Source: Saccharomonospora sp. CUA-673
GTDB taxonomy: Bacteria; Actinomycetota; Actinomycetes; Mycobacteriales; Pseudonocardiaceae
Assembly (NCBI RefSeq): GCF_001942305.1
Contig: NZ_MKKE01000001.1
Span: forward strand, 1 to 64,000
Length of the DNA: 64,000 nucleotides
Reading direction: 5' to 3'
The position numbers and the translations under genes were made by a program. Shown here piece by piece: positions 46,951 to 55,093 of the stretch; the first letter of the stretch is position 1; each line of letters starts with the position of its first letter. The notes below the pieces were generated by a model. It worked only from the letters and a program-made list of their open reading frames with translations. It had not been told where the DNA came from and ran no database searches.

Positions 46951-48348
46951 ATGGCAGAGCAGGAATTCCGGATCGAACACGACACCATGGGCGAAGTGCG
47001 GGTCCCCGCCGACGCCCTCTACCGCGCACAGACCCAGCGTGCCGTCGAGAACTTCCCGATCTCCGGGCGCGGACTCGAACGCGCCCAGATTCGCGCCCTC
47101 GGCCTCCTCAAGGCCGCGGCGGCCCGCGTCAACGGCCGCCTCGGCGTCCTCGAGGCGGACCTGGCGGCGGCGATCGCGTCCGCGGCCGACGAGGTCGCCG
47201 ACGGTGAGCACGACGAGCACTTCCCCATCGACGTGTTCCAGACCGGCTCCGGCACGTCGTCGAACATGAACGCCAACGAGGTCATCGCCACCGTCGCGAG
47301 CCGGGCTCTGGGCCGCGACGTGCACCCGAACGATCACGTCAACGCCTCGCAGTCGTCGAACGACACGTTCCCCACGACCATTCACGTCGCCGCGACCGAG
47401 GCCGTGCTCACCGACGTGATCCCCGCGCTCGACCACCTCGCCACCGCCGTCGAGCAGCGCGCGGCCGAGTGGTCGGACATCGTCAAGTCGGGCCGTACCC
47501 ACCTGATGGATGCCGTGCCCATCACCCTCGGCCAGGAGGCCGGCGCGTGGGCCGCCCAGGTGCGGTTCGGCATCGAACGGCTGCGCAGCGGTCTGCCCCG
47601 CCTCGGCGAGCTGCCCATCGGCGGCACCGCCGTCGGCTCCGGGCTCAACGCCCCCGACGGATTCGGCTCCGCGGTGTCCGCCGAGCTGGCGAAGGTCACC
47701 GGACTGCCGTTGACCGAGGCGCGCGACCACTTCGAGGCGCAGGCCGCGCAGGACGGCGTGGTGGAGACCTCCGCGCACCTGCGCACCGTCGCCGTGTCGC
47801 TGAACAAGATCGCCAACGACCTGCGGTGGCTCGGCTCCGGACCGCGCACCGGCCTCGCCGAGCTCGAGCTGCCCGACCTGCAGCCCGGGTCGTCGATCAT
47901 GCCGGGCAAGGTCAACCCCGTCATCCCGGAGGCGACGCTGCAGGTCGTGGCCCAGGTGATCGGCAACGACGCCGCCGTCGCGTTCGCCGGTGCGCAGGGC
48001 AACTTCCAGCTCAACGTCAACCTGCCGGTCATCGCCCGCAACGTCCTCGAGTCCGCGCGGCTGCTGGCGGCCGTGTCGCGGCTGTTGGCCGACAAGGTGT
48101 TCGCCGGCGTCACCGTCAACACCGAGCGCACGCAGGCCTACGCCGAGGGGTCGCCGTCCATCGTCACGCCGCTCAACGCCTACCTCGGCTACGAGGAGGC
48201 GGCGGCCGTCGCCAAGCAGGCCCTCAAGGAGCTCAAGACCATCCGGGAGGTCGTCGTCGAGCGCGGCCACCTCGAGCGGGGGTCGCTCACCGAGGCCCAG
48301 CTCGACGAGGCCCTCGACGTGCTGCGCATGGCCCGCGGCGGGAAGTGA
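46951..48348 (+). CDS. fumC: Class II fumarate hydratase
   Basis: A 465-residue FumC. All three family blocks are intact: [12 protein letters not shown] (around 100-111), [16 protein letters not shown] (181-196) and the signature [12 protein letters not shown] (313-324). It interconverts fumarate and malate in the TCA cycle without an iron-sulfur cluster. It ends just before a strong terminator and the organic-acid gene block, to which it may be functionally, but not transcriptionally, related. Confidence 0.96.
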   Translation: MAEQEFRIEHDTMGEVRVPADALYRAQTQRAVENFPISGRGLERAQIRALGLLKAAAARVNGRLGVLEADLAAAIASAADEVADGEHDEHFPIDVFQTGSGTSSNMNANEVIATVASRALGRDVHPNDHVNASQSSNDTFPTTIHVAATEAVLTDVIPALDHLATAVEQRAAEWSDIVKSGRTHLMDAVPITLGQEAGAWAAQVRFGIERLRSGLPRLGELPIGGTAVGSGLNAPDGFGSAVSAELAKVTGLPLTEARDHFEAQAAQDGVVETSAHLRTVAVSLNKIANDLRWLGSGPRTGLAELELPDLQPGSSIMPGKVNPVIPEATLQVVAQVIGNDAAVAFAGAQGNFQLNVNLPVIARNVLESARLLAAVSRLLADKVFAGVTVNTERTQAYAEGSPSIVTPLNAYLGYEEAAAVAKQALKELKTIREVVVERGHLERGSLTEAQLDEALDVLRMARGGK

Positions 48349-48350
48349 AC

Positions 48351-48387
48351 CGTTCGGGGGTCGCCCGGCGCGGGCGACCCCCGAACG
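48351..48387. terminator. Strong hairpin between fumC and tctB
   Basis: CGTTCGGGGGTCGCCCG pairs perfectly with its complement across a three-base loop (GCG), giving a 17-base stem. It starts three bases after the fumC stop and ends 26 bases before the stop of the convergent tct operon, so it probably terminates both. Confidence 0.88.
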
Positions 48388-48412
48388 CGCTACCTGGCGA
48401 ACGCCTCGTTCG

Positions 48413-48862
48413 TCAGATGAGCCAGCCGACCGGCGCCATGAGCTCGGCGAACCGCTCCAAGGCGTAGAGCGCCCCGACGATGGCGGCCACGTAGATCACC
48501 GCGAAATGTGGCTTCATCCGGGCCACCACGCGGAGGAAGACCAGGGCGAAGACGGCCGTGCCGACGTACATGCCGACCAGGAAGACCAGCCACACGAAGG
48601 CCAGCAGCCACAGAATCGAGATTCCCACGACCTTCAGCTGCGCCCGGAAAGCTCCTTCGACCCGTCCGAAGCCGCCCTGTCTGCGCACCTGTCGGAGGTC
48701 GTTGACTAGCGCCACCGATCCGAGTCCGAATCCCAGGATGCTGGCAGCGTACGGGAAAAGCTGGCCGTTCGGAGAGAAGTCGGTCGCGAGGACGAAGGCG
48801 GCCACGAAGAAGAGCATCGCGCCGACGGTCATGGCCACTCCCACGAAGGGCGGGACATTCAT
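48413..48862 (-). CDS. tctB: Tripartite tricarboxylate transporter small membrane subunit, TctB type
   Basis: A 149-residue protein with four membrane spans: VGVAMTVGAMLFFVAAFVLATDF, LFPYAASILGFGLGSVALVN, VVGISILWLLAFVWLVFLVGMYVGTAVFALVFL and IYVAAIVGALYALERF. It fits TctB in size and pattern. There is no stop codon between it and the TctA part, so a TctA-TctB fusion is read; however, ATG 48862 has a GAGG six bases upstream and could start it separately. Confidence 0.82.
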   Translation of the reverse strand: MNVPPFVGVAMTVGAMLFFVAAFVLATDFSPNGQLFPYAASILGFGLGSVALVNDLRQVRRQGGFGRVEGAFRAQLKVVGISILWLLAFVWLVFLVGMYVGTAVFALVFLRVVARMKPHFAVIYVAAIVGALYALERFAELMAPVGWLI

Positions 48863-50414
48863 CTTGTCCTCATTGGTCGCGGAAGAGTCCGCGGCCGCTT
48901 CCGTCGCCACATCGCCGTCCGTTTCGGTGTTCTCGGCAACCTTCTGGCGTTTGACGTTCCGATAGACGACCACGCAGACAGCGATGACGAGCAGCAACGC
49001 GACCGCGATGACGAAGGGCCGGGTCATCCACTCGCCGGGCTCGAACGCCGACACGGTGATGTAGTAGTACCTCTCCAGCGGGATCGCGAGCACGTAGGCG
49101 ATCAGGAACGGCGCCCGCGGAATGTCGGAGATCTTGCAGAGCCAGCCGACGATGCCCAGCAGCAGCATCGTGTAGAAGACGCCGAGGTGCAACGGCTCCT
49201 GGAACCCGCTCATGAACAGCAGCGGTACCAAGGCGGCGGCCAGGACCGGGAAGCTGACATAGCTGAGCCGGGCGAGCGGCCGGGCCATGAAGAAGGCAAG
49301 GATCGCACCGACGACCGACGCGATGGCGAACGACCAGACGATGAAGTAGACGAGGTCGAGGTCCTGCTCGATCAAGTCGGGGCCGGGCTGGATGCCGAAG
49401 ATCAGTAACACGCCGAGAAGCAGAGCGAAGGGAGCGGCGCCGGGCACGCCGAACAGCAGTGTCGGGATCAACGCGCCGGACTCGATACCGTTGCTCGCCG
49501 CCGATGGGGCGATGACGCCGCGGGGGTCGCCCTGGCCGAAACGAGCGCCCTTGCGACGGCTTCCGAGTGCCTGCGCCTGCCCGTAGGCCAGCCACGCCCC
49601 GGCCGTGGCCCCGACGCCGGGCAGGATGCCGACACCGACACCGAGGCCGGACCCGCGAAGGACATCTCCCTTGTACCTGACGACGTCGCGGGCTCCCCTG
49701 GCCCAGCCCTTACCGAGGCTGATGTTCTTGTCTGCGACTGCGGTGCGCTTGGCGACCAGCTGGATGATCTCGCCACGCCGAAGATGCCCAGCGCAGCCGC
49801 CACCAGGCCAATGCCCTCGGACAGATACTCCGAACCGAAGCTGTAGCGGTACTCGGCCGAGATCGGGGACATCCCCACGATTCCCAGGACCATGCCGAAG
49901 GCGGCGACCACCAGTCCCTTGACGACATTGCCCTCTGACAACATCGCGGTAAGGAAGATCCCCAGCACGATCAGCATGAAGATCTCTGGCGATCCGAAGG
50001 CCGTGACCACCGGCTGAGCCACAGGTACGACCAGGGTCAGTCCGATGATGCCGATGATGCCGCCGAGGGCGGATGCGATGAAGCTGGCCGAGAGTGCGCG
50101 GCCGCCTTCGCCCTTCTTGGCCATCGCGTGACCATCCATCAGGAACACCGCCGCCGACGCGGAACCGGGGATACCCAGCACCACCGACGTGATGACGTCG
50201 ACGTGTGCACCACGGCGACGGCACCGATGATCATGGCGATCGCCTGGTTCGGCTCGAGCACGAACACGAAGGGCATCAGGACCGCTACCGCCCCCGTGCC
50301 CCCCAGTCCGGGGATGACGCCGATGACCAGTCCGACGACGACTCCGACGATCAGGTACAGCAGCATCGCCGGATCGGCGAAGCTGGCCAAGGCGGCAGTG
50401 GCTGCCTCTAACAT
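48863..50414 (-). CDS. tctA: Tripartite tricarboxylate transporter large membrane subunit, TctA type, frame broken twice
   Basis: A 518-residue, roughly 12-span permease. The TctA signature is seen in GVIPGLGGTGAVAVLMPFVFVLEPNQAIAMIIGAVAV, then (next frame) DVITSVVLGIPGSASAAVFLMDGHAMAKKGEGGRAL, and later (third frame) GVGVGILPGVGATAGAWLAYGQAQAL and FGVPGAAPFALLLGVLLIFGIQPGP. The two breaks, near 50205 and 49772, are each solved by one missing base. The ATG at 50414 has an AGGA site. It uses the proton or sodium gradient to import the ligand delivered by TctC. It runs without a stop into TctB. Confidence 0.88.
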
Positions 50415-50508
50415 CTGTTGTCCTTAAAGTGCTACTGGTTGCGGCGCTGGAAACCGGTACGGATAACAACCGGCCGGGCAGCCGCATGGTCGGTGTGCCA
50501 CGGCGGGA

Positions 50509-51609
50509 TCAGCTCAGGACCGCTCCGTACTCGCTGGTGAGAAACCTCTTGGCATGGCGGAGTGCTGCGGGCCTGATGTCCAGGGCCCTGCGGAAGATCT
50601 CGGCGTTACCGTGGCCCGGCTGCAGGTCGTAGCCGCCCAGCGCGCCTGCGGCCTCGTCCAGGAACTTCTCGTTCCGGTTGAGCTTCCCGACCATCTCCGC
50701 ATACGCGTCGACGAGCTCCTCACTCGTTCCCGCGTTGGACCAGAAGCCCTTCTGGTAGAAGAACGCCGGGGTGACGAACGACTGATAGGCCTCGTAGGCC
50801 AGACCGTGGGGAGCCTCGCCGTGGAGGTTCCGGTAGATCTCTTCGAGCGTAGGCACATCCGGCATGTTGGGATCGCGGACGACCTCACCGTCCCTGAGGA
50901 CGCCCACGGAGAAGATCGGGTGGATATCCCCGTCCTCGGCCATGGACGAGAGAGGACCGAGCCAAGTGGAGGTGGTCTGGAAGTCGATATCGGTTTCGCC
51001 CCGTTCCAATGCCAGACGCGACGGCCCTCTTCCCTCGAAGCCGAAGACTCCCGTCACGGTCGCTCCCAGGACCTCGAGCGCCAGCAAGGGGACCAGGTCC
51101 AGACCTGAGGCAGAAATGCCCCCGATCTTGGCGCGCTCGCCCGCTTCGAGAAGGTCTTCCATGGAGCGGATTCCACTGGCTGCGTTGGAATACAGGATTC
51201 CGCCTGTGCCATGCAGAACCAGCGGCACCATCTTGCGGAAGTCGAACTCGACGTTCCCCTGTTCCAGCATCCCCTGCAGGTACGTGGTCCCGGAGCTGAC
51301 GAGGATGTACCGGCCGTCGTTCACACCCGAGGCGGCGTAGGCGTTGGTTCCTGTCACTGATTCGCCACCGGCGATGTTGTCGAACTGGTACCGGGAGACG
51401 TCCTTCTGCAGGTCGGCGAAGTACGGGGCTACGAATCGGCCCCAAGTGTCGGTCCCGCCGCCGGCGGCGTAGGGGATGACGACATCGACCACCCCGGGCC
51501 CCGAAGCCTTGAAAGCGGCCTGAGGCGGGGCGCATCCGGCCAAGCCGGCCGCTGCGACGCCCAGTGCGCCACCGATGAGGAAGTTCCGTCGGGAGATCGG
51601 ATGCACCAT
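50509..51609 (-). CDS. tctC: Tripartite tricarboxylate transporter binding protein, TctC/Bug type, Tat lipoprotein
   Basis: A 366-residue exported binding protein. The start has a twin-arginine motif (SRRNFL, Arg7-Arg8) and a lipobox LAGC with Cys26, so it is exported folded and lipidated. The Bug-family opening VVDVVIPYAAGGGTDTWGRFVAPYFAD and YAASGVNDGRYILVSSGTTYLQG follow; this fold holds carboxylates through two loops. An AGGAG site precedes the ATG. It is the first transporter gene of the minus-strand operon with tctA and tctB, after the PrpF-like gene. Confidence 0.9.
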   Translation of the reverse strand: MVHPISRRNFLIGGALGVAAAGLAGCAPPQAAFKASGPGVVDVVIPYAAGGGTDTWGRFVAPYFADLQKDVSRYQFDNIAGGESVTGTNAYAASGVNDGRYILVSSGTTYLQGMLEQGNVEFDFRKMVPLVLHGTGGILYSNAASGIRSMEDLLEAGERAKIGGISASGLDLVPLLALEVLGATVTGVFGFEGRGPSRLALERGETDIDFQTTSTWLGPLSSMAEDGDIHPIFSVGVLRDGEVVRDPNMPDVPTLEEIYRNLHGEAPHGLAYEAYQSFVTPAFFYQKGFWSNAGTSEELVDAYAEMVGKLNRNEKFLDEAAGALGGYDLQPGHGNAEIFRRALDIRPAALRHAKRFLTSEYGAVLS

Positions 51610-51646
51610 TGCATCTCCTGGTTCGTAAAAGCGAAGTACGCCGCAC

Positions 51647-52741
51647 CTACGCGACGTGCTCCAGCGGGGGGTCGGGAATGTACAGAGTGGCGTCGGCCAG
51701 GGTGCGCGCGGTGCGGTCGGCACCGACGACGAGCTCGCCGCCGAAGTCGTCGGCGAAGGTGACGATGATCCCGGCCGGGGTGCGAAAGCGCAGTTTTCCG
51801 GTCGTACGGCCCAACATCACTGCCCGGTGGAGGAACGTCCCTTCGGTGAAAGCCGCCATCGTCATCGCCACGCTGCCGGTGATGGGCATGGCCGGGTGGG
51901 GCTTGCCCATCGAGAGCATCAGGACCTCGATATCGGCATCCGCATCCTCGGCAGGGCCTGCGATTCCGAGCTTGGGGACAGCGCGCTCGGCCGATCCCGG
52001 GGTGGGAGCAAGGCCCATGGCGACGGCGCCCGCTCGGCGGATCTTGTCCAGCACGGAGAGTTTCTCGGTGATCGCCGTCCCGGCCCACTCCGCATGTGGC
52101 AGCCCGGCGAGACCGGCAGTTTCCGGTGAGAGGATGACGGCCGGAGCCCCCGCGTCGATGATCGAGACGGGGTAGTCGACGCCGCCGACGGTGAGCACAT
52201 CAGTGCTGGACCCGGTCGGCAGAAGGTTACCGGTGGTCTTTCCTCCCGGTTCGACGAAGCCCAGACCGACCTCGTGGCCGGGGTAGACCGTGCCGGGGAT
52301 GATGGCGTTCGGCTCGGCAGGCAGTGCGCCCCCCGGTGTAGGGATCCGCTGAACCACTTTCTGACCACTGTTGGTGTTGAACGTCCGGACGTACGTCACG
52401 TCCCCGGCGGCCTGCACCCAGCCGCGCTCCAGTGCGTACAGACCCGCGGTAGCCGAGCAGTTTCCACAGTTGCTGCCCCAGTCCACCTTGAACTCCTCGA
52501 TCCCGACCTGGGCGAACGTGTACACGACGTCGAGGTCGTCATCGGCGGACGGTTCAAGGATCACTGCCTTGCTCGTGGTGGACGTGGCCCCTCCAACTCC
52601 GTCGATCTGCCGTAGGTCCGGACTCCCGTAGACGCGCGGGAGCAGCTCATCGGCCGACAATCCGGTTCTTTCGATGTGCTCCTTCTCGAACACCCAGCAT
52701 TTGCTGGTTCCTCCTCGGACCCAGCTTGCCGAGATCTGCAT
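51647..52741 (-). CDS. PrpF-family isomerase (aconitate/oxalomesaconate-type)
   Basis: A 364-residue protein of the PrpF family with diaminopimelate-epimerase-like fold. The family marks are WVRGGTSKCWVF (residues 7-18, Lys14), DWGSNCGNCSATAG (Cys92 and Cys95) and KTTGNLLPTGSSTD. Known members isomerise methylaconitate or aconitate or tautomerise 4-oxalomesaconate. Since it is first in the tct operon and opposite a TcuA-type dehydrogenase gene, conversion between aconitate isomers is my best guess. No prpB, prpC or prpD is present, which argues against the methylcitrate role. Confidence 0.87.
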   Translation of the reverse strand: MQISASWVRGGTSKCWVFEKEHIERTGLSADELLPRVYGSPDLRQIDGVGGATSTTSKAVILEPSADDDLDVVYTFAQVGIEEFKVDWGSNCGNCSATAGLYALERGWVQAAGDVTYVRTFNTNSGQKVVQRIPTPGGALPAEPNAIIPGTVYPGHEVGLGFVEPGGKTTGNLLPTGSSTDVLTVGGVDYPVSIIDAGAPAVILSPETAGLAGLPHAEWAGTAITEKLSVLDKIRRAGAVAMGLAPTPGSAERAVPKLGIAGPAEDADADIEVLMLSMGKPHPAMPITGSVAMTMAAFTEGTFLHRAVMLGRTTGKLRFRTPAGIIVTFADDFGGELVVGADRTARTLADATLYIPDPPLEHVA

Positions 52742-52803
52742 CAGGTGCCTTTCGCCACAATGTCCGCTATCGCAGAGCAGCTTCACAGCACCCGCGAATT
52801 AAC

Positions 52804-52817
52804 ACAATGTTCATTGT
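52804..52817. promoter_or_regulatory. Candidate LysR binding site in the prpF/LysR divergent promoter
   Basis: ACAATG-TT-CATTGT: six-base perfect arms, 63 bases upstream of the PrpF-like start. A half copy CACAATG lies at about 52757 nearer that gene. The surroundings are notably A+T-rich for this genome. The layout fits the recognition and activation sites of a LysR regulator. Confidence 0.6.
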
Positions 52818-52948
52818 TTGATGGATGGTTAAGCAACGCTTCACTCGTCAGTGGGGAAACGCGGAGGCCTTGCGCGCACACAGGCCCTGCGCATAGCCTG
52901 CGACCTGCCAGATAAAGCAGATTTACAAAAAAGGAAGCGCCGTGAAGG

Positions 52949-52962
52949 TCCACTTAAGTGGA
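52949..52962. promoter_or_regulatory. Palindrome over the LysR ribosome site
   Basis: TCCACTTAAGTGGA is a perfect 14-base palindrome. Its right arm contains the GGAG that would serve as ribosome site for the ATG at 52968. It may be an autorepression operator, or an mRNA hairpin that hides the ribosome site. Confidence 0.55.
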
Positions 52963-52967
52963 GTGTC

Positions 52968-53933
52968 ATGCTGAACCCGCACAGACTTGAGGTTCTGCTG
53001 CGTGTAGCCGAGACCGGCTCCATCACGGCGGCGGCCGACGAGCTCGGCTATACCCCTTCCGCCGTGTCCCAACAGCTCAAGAAGCTCGAGCGGGAGGCCG
53101 GGCACCCCCTGGTTCGGCGCCGTCCCCGCGGGATTACCCCCACCGACGCAGGGCATGTGCTCGTCAGTCACGCGCGCAAGGTGCTGCGGCAGCTCGATGC
53201 GGCAGCGGCCGACCTTCGCGATCTGGCCGAAGGGAACAGGGGGTCGCTGATCGTAGGGGCCTTCCCCACCATGGCCGCCTCGTTCCTGCCACGCGTGCTG
53301 GAGACGTTCAAGACCCGCTATCCCGCCATCGACCTCTCGGTCTCCAGCGGACGCTTCGACGAGCTCCTGGAGGATCTCGAGCGAGGACGATCCCACCTAT
53401 GTTTCCTGTGGGAGTACCCATGGCAGCCGGTCAAGATCGAAGGGCTGCGACTACAAGAGCTGTTTCGGGAGGACTCCGTAATCCTGGTCTCGAAACGCCA
53501 CCCCTTGGCCGGCCAGGACCAGATCACCCTCGCACAGCTGCGCGACGAATCATGGATCGTGCGCGCCAACCGGCATCCTGTGGTGGAAGTCCTGGAGCGA
53601 GCGGCGGAGAAGGCCGGATTCCGGCCGTCGATCGCCCTGTACGCCAACAACTACCAGGAGGCTCAGGCGATGGTGAGCGTCGGCATCGGAGTGGCGATGG
53701 CCCCGCGCAGCGCCATCGCCATCCAGCATCCGGACGTCCGGGTACTTGCCCTGGGGGACGAAGCCCCTGTGCGTAACGTGCTGCTCGCCCAGCGGGAGGA
53801 GCGAGTCTATTCCCCGGCCGAAGTGGCCTTCCGCTCAGTGTTGATGGAGCAGGTCCGGCAGGAATTCACCACGTCCGACCCCGTCGGCACGCGTCCGTCC
53901 CGCGACGCGGGGAGCGAATCTCACTCCGCCTGA
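52968..53933 (+). CDS. LysR-family regulator
   Basis: A 321-residue regulator. The winged helix (residues about 4-62) reads PHRLEVLLRVAETGSITAAADELGYTPSAVSQQLKKLEREAGHPLVRR, followed by the linker helix and a periplasmic-binding-protein-like effector domain (GSLIVGAFPTMAASFLPRVLETF...). It is divergent from the PrpF-tctCAB operon and likely activates it when the carboxylate is present. Its stop overlaps the convergent AbrB-like gene by 13 bases. A longer reading from 52851 lacks a ribosome site. Confidence 0.92.
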   Translation: MLNPHRLEVLLRVAETGSITAAADELGYTPSAVSQQLKKLEREAGHPLVRRRPRGITPTDAGHVLVSHARKVLRQLDAAAADLRDLAEGNRGSLIVGAFPTMAASFLPRVLETFKTRYPAIDLSVSSGRFDELLEDLERGRSHLCFLWEYPWQPVKIEGLRLQELFREDSVILVSKRHPLAGQDQITLAQLRDESWIVRANRHPVVEVLERAAEKAGFRPSIALYANNYQEAQAMVSVGIGVAMAPRSAIAIQHPDVRVLALGDEAPVRNVLLAQREERVYSPAEVAFRSVLMEQVRQEFTTSDPVGTRPSRDAGSESHSA

Positions 53934-54457
53934 CCGTCCCGCCCTCCGGCTATCCATCGGCGGTGGATAGCTTCGGCAGCCCAGAAGATCAAGGGAAGAC
54001 TGAGTACGACGGTGAACAGTCGGACCATATGGGCGCCCGTCACCACGGCTCCGTCGAACCCCAGCGATACCGCCGTCGCCACCATCTCACCGACCCCGCC
54101 TGGCAACAACGCGAACATGGATTCCCCCGGTTCCATCAGGCCCCATGCCGCGAAGCCCCACCGAAGAACACTCCGACCCCGAGGACCGTGGTCACCGCCA
54201 GACGCCCGGCCCGACGAAGCGCAGGAACTGTCGCAGGACATCGGGGCCCAGGGCGGCCCCGATAGCGGCGCCGATCAGGAGCTTGGCAGCGAGGACGACC
54301 AGCTCGGGGGCCTCCACCTCCAACCCCATACCGAGGTTCATCGAGGCTGCGCCGACAAGCCCCCGGTCAGGGCCCACAGGGGGATGCGGGCCCAGCGGAA
54401 AACCAGCGCGGTCCCCACAGAACCTGCCATGACGACGATCAGCGGAACCAGATCCAT
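53921..54457 (-). CDS. Half-size AbrB-type membrane protein, second of a pair, frame broken
   Basis: About 179 residues after repair. From the ATG at 54457 it reads MDLVPLIVVMAGSVGTALVFRWARIPLWALTGG, then in other frames SMNLGMGLEVEAPELVVLAAKLLIGAAIGAALG and FALLPGGVGEMVATAVSLGFDGAVVTGAHMVRLF. Three single-base losses (near 54358, 54208 and 54163) join the pieces. The segment LPGGVGEM is the core of the AbrB membrane repeat (AbrB_dup). Normally two such repeats are in one protein of about 350 residues. The start overlaps the partner's stop (TGATG). Confidence 0.7.
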
Positions 54458-55059
54458 CAAGCGAGCACCATCAGCAGAACGGGGAGCAGGAGGAAGACGA
54501 GGGCGAACAGACGTACCGCGTGGACGGTGAGCACCACTCCGAGCTGGGCCCCCTTGTCGATGGCCAGCGCGCTGACCTCGCTCAGGCCCCCGGGAGTAAC
54601 CGTGAGTACGGCCGTGGCGGGGTCGAGGCCGTAGCGAGACATCAGAAGCGTGATGAGACTCAGGTTGAGGATGCCCAGGGCAAGGTAAGCCCCCACGACG
54701 GGTAGAGCGATAGCCGCAGTGCTCACCAACGAGTCCACGGTGAGCATCACGCCACTCACCAGGCCGATGGCGATGAGGCCGGTCTGGCGCATCGCACGCG
54801 GAAAGGCCGTGGGACGCATACTCGGCCGATACGGCTGGTTGACCAGAGCCGCGCCGAGCGCGCTACCGAGAAGCATCCCCGCCGGTAGCCCCAGGTACTC
54901 GAAGAGACCTCCCACCACGGCTGCTCCCACCAGGAGCCGCAGCACTCCCAGTCGCTGCTGGCCGCGCCGTCCCGCGTGTTCGGAGGTCAAGCCTCTCTCC
55001 TCACTCTCCGCGCCGATCCTGCGCCGACGCCGGTTGAGCTCCGGGCCAAGTGTTGGCAT
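54457..55059 (-). CDS. Half-size AbrB-type membrane protein, first of a pair
   Basis: A 200-residue protein with a basic N-terminal tail (RRRRRIGAESEERG) and about five or six membrane spans (from LRLLVGAAVVGGLFEYLGLPAGMLLGSALGAAL on). TVTPGGLSEVSALAIDKGAQLGVVLTVHAVRL is the AbrB repeat motif and mirrors the one in the partner. Despite the family name, these are membrane proteins possibly involved in transport, not AbrB DNA-binding regulators. It is divergent from tcuA with only 34 bases between start codons; a downstream start near 54990 would leave a longer promoter. Confidence 0.78.
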   Translation of the reverse strand: MPTLGPELNRRRRRIGAESEERGLTSEHAGRRGQQRLGVLRLLVGAAVVGGLFEYLGLPAGMLLGSALGAALVNQPYRPSMRPTAFPRAMRQTGLIAIGLVSGVMLTVDSLVSTAAIALPVVGAYLALGILNLSLITLLMSRYGLDPATAVLTVTPGGLSEVSALAIDKGAQLGVVLTVHAVRLFALVFLLLPVLLMVLA

Positions 55060-55079
55060 GCTGAATAGTCAGTTGGCAT
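55052..55079. promoter_or_regulatory. Twin GTTGGCAT boxes in the tcuA/AbrB-like divergent promoter
   Basis: GTTGGCAT occurs at 55052-55059 and again at 55072-55079, exactly 20 bases apart (two helical turns), in the space between the start codons. The GntR/FCD regulator encoded behind tcuA is the obvious candidate binder. Confidence 0.55.
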
Positions 55080-55093
55080 ACCGAGGAGTATAA

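Noticed and set aside
51647-52741. Methylcitrate-cycle assignment for the PrpF-like gene
   Set aside because: No prpB, prpC or prpD lies nearby, and the neighbours are a tricarboxylate transporter and TcuA; the aconitate-type role fits better.
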